Assembly (NCBI GenBank): GCA_964410215.1
Contig: CAYPHA010000008.1
Coordinates: 1-64,000 of the forward strand
Source: CAYPHA01 sp964410215
Lineage (GTDB): Bacteria > Calditrichota > Calditrichia > Calditrichales > CAYPHA01
Length of the DNA stretch: 64,000 nt
Direction: 5' to 3'
Part shown: positions 27,124-34,815 of the stretch, in pieces
How the letters are laid out: the number at the start of each line of letters is the position of its first letter
Position numbering within the stretch: the first letter of the stretch is position 1
Notes under the pieces: model-generated
What the model saw: only the letters and a program-made list of their open reading frames with translations
Databases searched by the model: none
What the model was told of the DNA's origin: nothing
Program-made: the position numbers and the translations under genes

Positions 27124-27223
27124 ACTTATCTCCCGTTTATGGAATTCACGATCTCAGTACACTAATTCGTACAAAGTATCGAATACATTAGAAAAATCGT
27201 CAATTTGATAAATAATCTTCCGG

Positions 27224-28636
27224 TTATGAATCCTGCAACCGGTCCCGTTTCGGAGATAATGGCCATTTTCGGAAATAAAGATAACCGGAGACGCTGACAA
27301 CCAGACCCGTAAAAAACGGCTGGATGCCGAACAGGTATACCGGTTCGCCTCCCGACTCACGAAACTGTCCCGGAATGAAGACGATCAGGGTCGTCAAAAA
27401 ACTCATCAACATCAGAATAAAGGTCTCGTTACTTCCGGTTTTAAACTTCGGGAAATAAGCAAAAAAGACGGGAAGCAGGAGCGGCGGTATAAACAAACTG
27501 CCCAGGTTATACCACAGTTCAATAACGGAAGGCATCAGCAGTATCATACCGACGGCTACCAGGGCAGTCAGGAGAAGGCCGGCCTTCGTATGCCTGTTGA
27601 CCAAGGAGTCATCTTTTCCTGCGGAACCCATGATATCCCGCCCGAAGGTTATAGCCGACAGGAAAGCATAACTGTCAACCGTTGACATGACGATAGCCAT
27701 CAGGCTGACGATAAATAGTCCGCGCAGCACCGGCGGCAATGCATAATCGGCGACGAGCGGGAAAGCCAGAAGCGGATTGATATCCTGTAGCAACGCGACG
27801 GCATACAACCCCGTGGTCAGGCTCAGCATATCGAAAACAAACCAGAATCCTACCGCATACAACACACCCTTTCGTGCATCTGCAGCGGTTTTTGCGGCAG
27901 CGCAGCGCTGATGGAATCCTGGATCAATAAACGTCCAGCTGGCGATTAAAAACCATACGACAATCGTTTGCAGGGACATACCACCAGTCGGATCTTTGTG
28001 CAAATCACTGATACGATTCCAAAGTTTACCCGGTGACACATCACCGTTAAGCAGGAATACAGCTAAAACAAAAAAGCCGGTAAACATAAACAAAAACTGC
28101 AGTTTATCGGTCTGAACGACAGAGCGGAAACCGCCCCAATAGACATAGGCCACCGAAATGACCGTTCCCAGGAGGATACCATGCAGAAAACCGATATCCA
28201 GCAAAAGCTGCAGGAGAACGCCGACCATGAGGATATAGGGAGCCGGTGAGGTCATGATCAGAACGAACACGCTGCCCAGCAGACCGGCATATCTTCCATA
28301 TTCCCGGTTTAAAATATCCGGAATGGAAAAAACATTCATATTCCTGATTCTCGGCGCGAGGCTGTAGGCAAATAAAACGGCAAAAAGGTAGTAGGGTAAT
28401 CCGAATACGAACCAGGCGGAAATACCGAAGCGGTAGATAAATTCGCCGACACCTAGAATACCGCCATACCAGGTTGTCACCAGTGTTGCCACCAGGGCCG
28501 GCACTGTCAGGGAACGGTTGCTCAGCAGGTATTCCTCCTGATCCGCCCCTTTTCTGTATGAACGGATACCCAGGAATGCCAGTAAACTCAGATAAATAAA
28601 GAACGGAAACAGTTCCCAGAAAGAACGCAGCATCAT
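27224..28636 (-). CDS. Sodium:solute symporter (SSS family), probable thiamine transporter
   Basis: The 470-residue inner-membrane protein has about 12-13 hydrophobic helices and SSS-family features: YRKGADQEEYLLSNRSLTVP, TTWYGGILGVGEFIYRFG, YVYWGGFRSVVQTDKLQFL and SLMAIVMSTVDSYAF. It is the last gene of a TPP-riboswitch operon, overlapping the thiamine pyrophosphokinase gene by four bases. SSS proteins under TPP control in some other bacteria and archaea (called ThiV) are predicted thiamine importers. By context this one should bring thiamine across the inner membrane after the TonB receptor brings it across the outer one. Substrate is inferred; the family itself is clear. Confidence 0.87.
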   Translation of the reverse strand: MMLRSFWELFPFFIYLSLLAFLGIRSYRKGADQEEYLLSNRSLTVPALVATLVTTWYGGILGVGEFIYRFGISAWFVFGLPYYLFAVLFAYSLAPRIRNMNVFSIPDILNREYGRYAGLLGSVFVLIMTSPAPYILMVGVLLQLLLDIGFLHGILLGTVISVAYVYWGGFRSVVQTDKLQFLFMFTGFFVLAVFLLNGDVSPGKLWNRISDLHKDPTGGMSLQTIVVWFLIASWTFIDPGFHQRCAAAKTAADARKGVLYAVGFWFVFDMLSLTTGLYAVALLQDINPLLAFPLVADYALPPVLRGLFIVSLMAIVMSTVDSYAFLSAITFGRDIMGSAGKDDSLVNRHTKAGLLLTALVAVGMILLMPSVIELWYNLGSLFIPPLLLPVFFAYFPKFKTGSNETFILMLMSFLTTLIVFIPGQFRESGGEPVYLFGIQPFFTGLVVSVSGYLYFRKWPLSPKRDRLQDS

Positions 28637-29271
28637 GCAAACAACTCATACAATAACAATGAACCTGAACTGAAAGAAACAATACAGTCCCCGTCTTCAC
28701 AGACGTTACTGATTCCGAAGAAGGATACGGGATCACTGAAGCCTTCGAGGGGGTAACGGAAACCGGAAAGAGTAAGCTTTTCAACCGCGTTGAGGGTAAA
28801 GAAAGAAACCGTCCGGCCTTTTCTGATCTGCAGGGCATTATTACCGGCGTGTAATAAGGTAAGCTTGCCGAAATTATCATACGCGGACACCCGGATATCC
28901 CTAGCGAAATTCTGTAAAATAATCATATTTGCCATGGTATGATCCGTGCGCAAGCCAAGGATGGAGAAAAAACGAATCTCTGCCGGTCTGAATGTCCGAG
29001 CAAATCCGATCGTTTTCTCCAGATCGGTGGATTCCTGATCGGATATTCTTTCGATACGGGCCTGCGGAAATATCAGCGACGGGTCCATATCGATAGAGTC
29101 CATATCACCGACAATGTAATCCGGCTGAATGCCGGCTTTCAGGCATGTTGCTACACCGCCGTCCGCCGCGATAATAAGGTCCGCATCCGATGTATATTTT
29201 TTTACAATATCTGCGTCAACCATCTCACCATTCGCGATAACCGCTATCATATTTACAGGATTTGATTTCAT
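28633..29271 (-). CDS. thiN: Thiamine pyrophosphokinase
   Basis: The 212-residue enzyme would convert imported thiamine directly to thiamine diphosphate using ATP. It shows IAADGGVATCLKAGIQPDYI, VGDMDSIDMD (metal and substrate acidic loop), QESTDLEKTIGFA, and LGLRTDHTMANMIIL, the family's four core motifs. It is the middle gene of a TonB-receptor / kinase / symporter operon governed by a TPP riboswitch, so product feedback would shut off both uptake and salvage. Twelve bases separate it from the receptor gene. Confidence 0.95.
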   Translation of the reverse strand: MKSNPVNMIAVIANGEMVDADIVKKYTSDADLIIAADGGVATCLKAGIQPDYIVGDMDSIDMDPSLIFPQARIERISDQESTDLEKTIGFARTFRPAEIRFFSILGLRTDHTMANMIILQNFARDIRVSAYDNFGKLTLLHAGNNALQIRKGRTVSFFTLNAVEKLTLSGFRYPLEGFSDPVSFFGISNVCEDGDCIVSFSSGSLLLYELFA

Positions 29272-29283
29272 TTACCGGTACCT

Positions 29284-31740
29284 TTAAAATTCATATTGCA
29301 GGCTCAGGAATCCGTTACGCGTAGCAGCCGGAAAAAATTCGATCCCGTTGCCGTACATCAGGTACTTCTTATTAAACACATTATTGATCCGCCCCTGCAG
29401 GACAAAACCCTTCAGAGAAAAGGCGCTGAGTGTATACCTGGCGTTCAGATTGATCGTCGTGTACGGATCGACGGTATTGGTTTCATTTTTATAATTATCC
29501 GTATACTGTTTGCCGGCATATTTCACAATAACGGAAAGATACAGATTTTTCCAGGAATATGTAAACCGGAGATTTGCCAGGACATCCGGGAAACCGGCAA
29601 TGGGATTGCCATCGAGTGTAATACGCTGGGAATCTTCATAGACACTGTAAGAATCCAGAACATTCCGGCTGTACATCAGGTTTCCGTTTAATGAAAATCG
29701 CGGCGAAAGCTGTGTTTCGACATTCAATTCAATACCTTTATGGGTGGTCCGGTCTGCATTTCCGGTAATGGGCTGGCCAAAGCGGTCCAGTCCGCCTTTT
29801 TTAATGATTTCATCTTCAAATTTCATATAGAAAAGATTTGCATACCCCTGAATACCATCAGCCCGGTAACCGAAACCAAGTTCCACATCCGTAAGTGTTT
29901 CCGGCTTCACAAGGGGATTATCAAAATCGTAGGTTCCATCAACATCTATTTCAAACCGGGGGGTGACCGGATCACCTTCCCAGGAGGTCGTACTGGCTTC
30001 GGCTGCATCATAAAGATTTTTAAGCCGGGGTTCACGCGTTGTCCGCGCAATATTCAGATACCAGTTCGTGGCTGAAGTAGTATTAACATTGATTCCGAAC
30101 CGGGGATTGATAAAGTGGTAAGGTACTTCAAAATCCGTATCCAGGTATTTTTCATCAAACAGGTGGTATTTCTTGTATGCGTATTGCAGATCAGCCATAA
30201 GTATAAATTTTTCCGTAAGATAGCGCATATCATGAATATAAAGGGAAGCCATGTCCTTGCCGCCTTTATATTCATAATAACGGCGCGCACCATCACCGGT
30301 TACGTCCCCCGGAAGCCCGTTGCCCTTCTGGATTCTGCCCCAATGCAGGGAACGGTGGTACCGCAACTCGGCACCGATAATCGTTTCACCATCGGAACGT
30401 GTCCAGGTCAGGTTTGGTAACCAGCCGATTTGTCTGTTATCCACGAAGGCCCTGATCAGGGTATTGGCAGGCATGGATGCAACGTCATATCCATATTCCG
30501 GAGTCAGGCGGTAATATTCAGGGCTGGCCCAGTTCCCGTTGTAATCAAAATATCCGCTACCCCTGATAAAAAACAGATTGTTATTCAACGTGGTAACATG
30601 CGATAAGCGGTATTCATGAAGCAGTTCAACATGTGGTTGGTTGAAACGTTCCATCTCGTCGGAACGGCGCCGCTGATCGTAAATAATCGAGTCGCCGTCT
30701 TCATCATACTTCCAGTAGTTATAATTATATGTGCGCAGGTCCTCATCAGTGTTATACGCTTTGGGAAGACCGAAATAGGCAAGGCCGTCTTCAATCGGAC
30801 CGCCGTAGAAATGCAGCCGGAGGTTACTGTTTTTGGTATACATGGCGGCACCCAGAAAATAACTCCACAGGTCCACCCATGCTTTTTCCCTGTAACCGTC
30901 ACTGGTCATGCGCGAAAACCGGCTGTAAAGAACATATCTATCGCCCATCAATCCGGAATTATAGGTCATGGCATACTTTCTGGTGTTAAAAGAACCCAGA
31001 CCGTATTCCACCCTTGCAAACCGTTCCGGAGAAAAATAGTTGGTCATGATGTTAATGGACCCTCCTATTGCAGGCGGGCCGTAGAAAGATGAGCCGGCTC
31101 CGCGCTGAACCTGGATCTGCTGAACATTGGGCATGAAATCCGGAAAGTCGATCCAGTAAACATTGTGGTCCTCCGGATCGTTCTGGGGTATGCCGTTTAT
31201 CATAACTGAGATGCGTCGCTGCCCGAATCCCCGTATACTCAGATAATTATAACCCAATCCGTTTCCATTATCCGAATAAAAGGTTGTGGAAGGCAGGTCA
31301 GACAGTAATTCGGGGATGTCTTCCACGGTATAACGTGCCTTTATTTCACGTTTGCCGATCGATGAATAGGTAACCGGTGAGAGCCGTTCCCTGGCTATGG
31401 TCGACACGACAGAAACCATAGGCCCCGATATTATTTCCTGATTCAGATAAAGCTCGATATAGAAATTTTCCGAAGTCAGATTGACCGGGATCGTCTGTTT
31501 TGTGTATCCCACAAAGGAAACGTTAAGGTCATAAGCGCCCGGAGGCAGGCCCGGCAGCCGGAAAAACCCGTTTTCATCCGAAATAGTACCGATGGAAGTT
31601 TCAGACAAATATACATTTGCTCCTGTCAGCGCGGTGCTGTCTTTGGCAGAGAATATATTTCCGCTTATCATAAATGTATTTTGAGCACAAACAGCACTTA
31701 ACAGAAAAATATAACTTATGGGAAAAAACGTTCTGAACAT
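29284..31740 (-). CDS. TonB-dependent outer-membrane receptor, probable thiamine receptor
   Basis: The 818-residue protein begins with a signal peptide (MFRTFFPISYIFLLSAVCAQ), then a CarboxypepD-reg-like module (GANVYLSETSIGTISDENGF), a plug domain (FGQRRISVMINGIPQNDPE and VQRGAGSSFYGPPAIGGSIN) and a 22-strand-type barrel ending in the aromatic FLSLQYEF. It imports a ligand across the outer membrane with energy from TonB. A TPP riboswitch with terminator lies directly upstream, GGGAGAG precedes ATG, and thiN and a sodium symporter follow, so thiamine or a phosphorylated form is the probable ligand. Confidence 0.93.
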   Translation of the reverse strand: MFRTFFPISYIFLLSAVCAQNTFMISGNIFSAKDSTALTGANVYLSETSIGTISDENGFFRLPGLPPGAYDLNVSFVGYTKQTIPVNLTSENFYIELYLNQEIISGPMVSVVSTIARERLSPVTYSSIGKREIKARYTVEDIPELLSDLPSTTFYSDNGNGLGYNYLSIRGFGQRRISVMINGIPQNDPEDHNVYWIDFPDFMPNVQQIQVQRGAGSSFYGPPAIGGSINIMTNYFSPERFARVEYGLGSFNTRKYAMTYNSGLMGDRYVLYSRFSRMTSDGYREKAWVDLWSYFLGAAMYTKNSNLRLHFYGGPIEDGLAYFGLPKAYNTDEDLRTYNYNYWKYDEDGDSIIYDQRRRSDEMERFNQPHVELLHEYRLSHVTTLNNNLFFIRGSGYFDYNGNWASPEYYRLTPEYGYDVASMPANTLIRAFVDNRQIGWLPNLTWTRSDGETIIGAELRYHRSLHWGRIQKGNGLPGDVTGDGARRYYEYKGGKDMASLYIHDMRYLTEKFILMADLQYAYKKYHLFDEKYLDTDFEVPYHFINPRFGINVNTTSATNWYLNIARTTREPRLKNLYDAAEASTTSWEGDPVTPRFEIDVDGTYDFDNPLVKPETLTDVELGFGYRADGIQGYANLFYMKFEDEIIKKGGLDRFGQPITGNADRTTHKGIELNVETQLSPRFSLNGNLMYSRNVLDSYSVYEDSQRITLDGNPIAGFPDVLANLRFTYSWKNLYLSVIVKYAGKQYTDNYKNETNTVDPYTTINLNARYTLSAFSLKGFVLQGRINNVFNKKYLMYGNGIEFFPAATRNGFLSLQYEF

Positions 31741-31754
31741 GATACTCTCCCTAT

Positions 31755-31789
31755 AAAAAAAGCCATTTCCGGCCGTTAGGAAATGGCTT
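31755..31789 (-). terminator. Attenuator terminator of the TPP riboswitch
   Basis: On the minus strand an 11-pair stem (31779-31789 with 31760-31770) encloses an eight-base loop and is followed by a run of six to seven T. It lies between the aptamer and the receptor start codon, as expected for transcriptional attenuation when TPP is bound. Confidence 0.88.
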
Positions 31790-31824
31790 CACTATAAGTT
31801 AAGTATACTGTCTTAGTAGTTTAA

Positions 31825-31906
31825 CCGTTCCCTACGCCGGTATGATCCGGATCAGGTTCAAAGGGTATACTCTCAGTTTCCATTGTTATGGAAACACCCC
31901 TTACGG
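31825..31906 (-). promoter_or_regulatory. TPP (thi-box) riboswitch aptamer
   Basis: Read on the minus strand, the element contains the conserved thi-box pieces in order: GGGGTG, CTGAGA, ACCCTTTGAACCTGATC and CCGGCGTAGGGAA, closed by a CCGT/ACGG P1 helix at its ends. The variable P3 hairpin is TTTCCATAACAATGGAAA. This is the canonical thiamine-diphosphate aptamer. With the terminator 35 bases downstream it should stop transcription of the receptor-thiN-symporter operon when TPP is plentiful. Confidence 0.97.
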
Positions 31907-31914
31907 ACGTGCCT

Positions 31915-31943
31915 AATATATCAAATCATCTTTCAGAAATCAA
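31915..31943 (-). promoter_or_regulatory. Putative promoter of the thiamine salvage operon
   Basis: On the minus strand TTGATT (31938-31943) and TATATT (31915-31920) are exactly 17 bases apart and just upstream of the riboswitch, placing the transcript start near 31908, at the first bases of P1. The position relative to the aptamer supports it. Confidence 0.5.
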
Positions 31944-31955
31944 TTTCAGCCGGAT

Positions 31956-32399
31956 CTAATCCTTACCAAGTTCTTCCTTCATGACTTTAATTTCTTTCAG
32001 ACGTGCTTCAATATCCTTTTCCAGACTGGAAATCTGATTTTTCAGATGTTCCTTGTCCTGTTTTTTATCACTTTCTTTTGACTTGTCGGTCATGTCTTCC
32101 ACGGCCGATTCCAGGAGATCGATCTGATCATTAAGGTTTTTGATATCTTTCACGACTGTAGCCAGGGTATCATGCGCTTTTAATCCCTTGTGATCATTTT
32201 CCAGCAGGTAGGGATATACCGTACTGCCCAGGAGTGTCAGCTTCTTATCGCGGGAAGATTTGGTCTGGTATAGTTCAAATTTCAGTTTAGCCACTTTGCT
32301 GTATTCTTCCGCGACTTCCCTCAGACTCATCGCATTGTCCCGAACCGTATCCAGACCCTCCTCGAATGTTTTTTTAAAGCGATCAAAAAAATCTGTCAT
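31956..32399 (-). CDS. Coiled-coil hypothetical protein, 147 aa
   Basis: The product is soluble, highly charged and mostly helical. An N-terminal MTDFFDRFKKTFEEGLDTVR helix precedes a conserved-looking AKLKFELYQTKSSRDKKLTLLG stretch split by a loop, followed by a coiled coil (residues 70-147) with Lys/Glu/Asp/Leu heptads. The pattern of an amphipathic N-terminus followed by TLLGSTVYPYL resembles small phasin- or YtxH-like proteins, but I cannot name a family. GGGAG seven bases before ATG supports the start. It ends just upstream of the riboswitch promoter and is transcribed separately. Confidence 0.72.
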   Translation of the reverse strand: MTDFFDRFKKTFEEGLDTVRDNAMSLREVAEEYSKVAKLKFELYQTKSSRDKKLTLLGSTVYPYLLENDHKGLKAHDTLATVVKDIKNLNDQIDLLESAVEDMTDKSKESDKKQDKEHLKNQISSLEKDIEARLKEIKVMKEELGKD

Positions 32400-32667
32400 G
32401 GTTATTCTCCCAAAAAATGTGTATATAGGTTCATCTCCCGGCCGGATGCCGGCTATTATTTGTCGTATTAGAACGGTTTATAACTATGTATCGAAATTTT
32501 TATTATATTGTTCCATCCTTTACTATTTTAGAATGATATACTATCTGAATATTATCAAAGCCATGCCAAAAAGCAAATGATATTAAAATATAGGGAACTC
32601 TTTCAGCCCGAAGGCAATAGAATAAGCGTTTAATGCGTTAATCATTAAAAAAAAATGGGGGTTTTAT

Positions 32668-33096
32668 ATGAATAATACGGTAACAATAAGCAAAAAATTT
32701 GAATTTTCGGCCAGCCACCGTTATTGGAATGAATCCTGGTCGGCTGAAAAGAATGAAGAGGTGTTCGGTTTGTGTACGAGTCCTTACGGGCACGGACATA
32801 ATTACGAACTGCATGTGACGGTAAGCGGGCAAATCGATGATGATACCGGTATGATTGTAAACCTTACCGATCTGAAGCGGGAGGTAAAAGAAGTCTTAAA
32901 TGCCTTCGATCATCGGTTCCTGAACCTGGATACCGAATACTTCAAGAGCAGGATTCCGACAACGGAGAACATTGCTCTTGTATTGTTCGATTTAATTGAC
33001 AGACGGCTATCCGGCAATGCCCCCTACCGCCTGCATCGGGTTCGTCTTTACGAACGCAGTGATATATACGCGGACGTCTGGAGGGAGGAAAAATAA
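32668..33096 (+). CDS. 6-pyruvoyl-tetrahydropterin synthase (PTPS-II type), copy 1
   Basis: PTPS turns 7,8-dihydroneopterin triphosphate into 6-pyruvoyl-tetrahydropterin. The 142-residue protein keeps the zinc histidines (FSASHRY; HGH) and the catalytic cysteine in CTSPYGHGHNY. The spacing is C-x5-HGH, the arrangement of animal-type PTPS, not the C-x3-HGH of the queuosine enzyme QueD. Asp/His of FDHRFLN, PTTENIA and the terminal Glu of VRLYE complete the site. It is first of four tightly spaced genes (PTPS, PTPS, folE, SDR) and overlaps the next by one base (TAATG), so the product probably feeds tetrahydrobiopterin. Confidence 0.92.
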   Translation: MNNTVTISKKFEFSASHRYWNESWSAEKNEEVFGLCTSPYGHGHNYELHVTVSGQIDDDTGMIVNLTDLKREVKEVLNAFDHRFLNLDTEYFKSRIPTTENIALVLFDLIDRRLSGNAPYRLHRVRLYERSDIYADVWREEK

Positions 33097-33509
33097 TGCT
33101 CAAAGTGAGTTTCAGCCGGATTTACCGGTTCAGTGCTGCACACCGCCTGCATTCCCGGACGCTGAACGAGAAAAAAAACCTGGATGTTTTTGATAAGTGC
33201 AACAATATAAACGGTCACGGACACGATTACAGTCTCGAGGTGACCTTGCAGGCGCGGCCTGATATGCAAACCGGTATGATCTATCCCATGGACAGGTTCG
33301 ATGAGATCGTCGCATCCGTTTTAAAGGAACTGGATCATCGTCATCTCGATAAGGAAGTTCCCTTTTTCCGGGAACATATTTCCACGGGGGAAGTAATTAT
33401 CGGGTACCTTTGGAAAGAAATTAATTCCCGGTTACCCGGTGGTATGCTTTTTCATCTGAAGTTGTGGGAAACAAATAATAATTACTTTGAGCTCGGAAAG
33501 GAGACATAA
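33096..33509 (+). CDS. 6-pyruvoyl-tetrahydropterin synthase (PTPS-II type), copy 2
   Basis: This 137-residue paralogue of the preceding gene has FSAAHRL, CNNINGHGHDYSLEV (again C-x5-HGH, very close to the animal sequence), ELDHRHLD and LKLWET. The substrate loop reads STGEVI where copy 1 has TTENIA, so the two are not simple duplicates and may form a heteromer or act on different intermediates (for example 6-pyruvoyl reduction versus synthesis). GGAGG lies within the end of copy 1. It is followed by folE after three bases. Confidence 0.92.
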   Translation: MLKVSFSRIYRFSAAHRLHSRTLNEKKNLDVFDKCNNINGHGHDYSLEVTLQARPDMQTGMIYPMDRFDEIVASVLKELDHRHLDKEVPFFREHISTGEVIIGYLWKEINSRLPGGMLFHLKLWETNNNYFELGKET

Positions 33510-33512
33510 GAT

Positions 33513-34082
33513 ATGGAAAGCACTGAAGCCGCCGTCAAACAGATCCTTGTCGATATTGGTGAGGATCCGGACCGCCAGGGCCTCCGGCAAACCCCTTTCA
33601 GGGTTGCCAAAATGTATCGGGAAGTGACCCGCGGTTATCATATGGATCCCACCAAACTGATCAACAACGCCGTGTTCGATGTCAAGTATAACGAAATGGT
33701 CGTCGTAGCCAATATTGAATATTACAGTATGTGCGAACATCATATGCTGCCTTTTTTCGGGAAAGTGCATGTCGGTTACATTCCCAAAGGGAAAGTGGTC
33801 GGTTTGAGCAAAATTCCGAGGCTGGTTGAAATGTATGCCCGCAGACTGCAGGTCCAGGAGCAAATGACCCAGCAGATAGCGGACACCTTGAATCATGCTC
33901 TGAAACCGACGGGTGTCGGGGTGGTTGTCGAAGGCCAGCACATGTGCATGATGATGCGGGGTGTCCAGAAGGATCAGGCTAAAATGATCACGTCCGCTAT
34001 GCTCGGTGAATTCCATGATGATGAAAAAACCCGTTCTGAATTTTTAAACTTGATAAGGAGTGAACGTGTATCCGGTTTCTAA
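33513..34082 (+). CDS. folE: GTP cyclohydrolase I
   Basis: FolE opens GTP to 7,8-dihydroneopterin triphosphate, the first step of folate, biopterin and queuosine synthesis. The 189-residue enzyme has EDPDRQGLRQTPFRVAKMY, the zinc ligands in YSMCEHHMLPFFG and EGQHMCMMMRGV, and GLSKIPRLVEMYARRLQVQE. These are the residues of the canonical zinc-dependent type I enzyme. Located between PTPS genes and a reductase, it provides the PTPS substrate. GGAG of the preceding gene end serves as its ribosome-binding site, and its last codons overlap the reductase start. Confidence 0.97.
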   Translation: MESTEAAVKQILVDIGEDPDRQGLRQTPFRVAKMYREVTRGYHMDPTKLINNAVFDVKYNEMVVVANIEYYSMCEHHMLPFFGKVHVGYIPKGKVVGLSKIPRLVEMYARRLQVQEQMTQQIADTLNHALKPTGVGVVVEGQHMCMMMRGVQKDQAKMITSAMLGEFHDDEKTRSEFLNLIRSERVSGF

Positions 34083-34776
34083 ATTAGCTGTTGTAACAGG
34101 AGCGAGCCGTGGCATCGGCGCCACGATATCACGGCTTCTTGCTGAAGAAGGCCTGGGTGTACTCATGCTGGCACGCTCGTCACAGGGTCTGGGAGGCGTT
34201 GCCGGCTATATTCAATCAGAAGGTGGTTATGCCATTCCGCTTCCGACAGATCTGAATAAGCAGGAAGATATTGAAGAAGTTGTTAAGTATGTTGACGATT
34301 TCAAGGGTGATCTTTCCCTTGTTGTCCACAACGCAGGGTATGCCAGCGTCGGGAAAATCGCGGACTATCAGTGGGAGGAATGGGAAAAAACGCTTTCCCT
34401 GAACTTATCGGCCCCTTTTCGCCTGACACAGAAATTGCTGCCCAGAATGAAGAAAGGCGGTCAGTTCATTTTCATCAATTCGGTTGCGGGAAAAACACCC
34501 TTCCCGGAATGGTCGGCCTACAGTGCGGCCAAATATGGTCTGAAAGCCTTTGCCGACACACTGCGCAAAGAAGTCAGCCCGCAGGGTATACGTGTAACCA
34601 CGATCTTCCCTTCTTCTGTCGATACGACCATGCACGATCAGCTGCCCTACGGCTGGGATCGTTCGAAAATGCTCAAGTCAACCGAGGTGGCCAAGGCTGT
34701 GCTTTACTGTCTGCATCAACCCTCGGATATCAGTATCAAAGAGCTCGACCTCGAGAATATATCCGGTACCTTCTAA
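34066..34776 (+). CDS. Short-chain dehydrogenase, candidate sepiapterin/6-pyruvoyl-pterin reductase
   Basis: The 236-residue classical SDR has the cofactor motif TGASRGIGA, VVHNAGYAS, the catalytic Ser in FINSVAGKTP and YSAAKYG (Tyr-x3-Lys). GTG at 34066 is chosen because AAGGAG ends five bases upstream; a GTG two codons earlier overlaps that site. By sequence it could be a YdfG-like broad reductase. Directly after two PTPS genes and folE, and overlapping folE by 17 bases, it is the natural candidate for the NADPH-dependent reduction of 6-pyruvoyl-tetrahydropterin to tetrahydrobiopterin. That role is inference from context. Confidence 0.9.
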   Translation: MYPVSKLAVVTGASRGIGATISRLLAEEGLGVLMLARSSQGLGGVAGYIQSEGGYAIPLPTDLNKQEDIEEVVKYVDDFKGDLSLVVHNAGYASVGKIADYQWEEWEKTLSLNLSAPFRLTQKLLPRMKKGGQFIFINSVAGKTPFPEWSAYSAAKYGLKAFADTLRKEVSPQGIRVTTIFPSSVDTTMHDQLPYGWDRSKMLKSTEVAKAVLYCLHQPSDISIKELDLENISGTF

Positions 34777-34782
34777 ATAAAA

Positions 34783-34808
34783 AACGCCCCGTCCGGGGCG
34801 TTTTTTTT
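34783..34808. terminator. Bidirectional terminator between SDR and pepF
   Basis: AACGCCCC (34783-34790) pairs with GGGGCGTT (34795-34802) around GTCC, with a T8 run on the plus strand and an A-run on the other side giving T on the minus strand. It lies between convergent genes and can end both transcripts. Confidence 0.93.
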
Positions 34809-34815
34809 ATCCGTT

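Noticed and set aside
32668..33509. Calling the two PTPS genes queD because queG is nearby
   Set aside because: Both have five residues between the catalytic Cys and HGH; QueD has three. FolE and an SDR follow directly, favouring biopterin.
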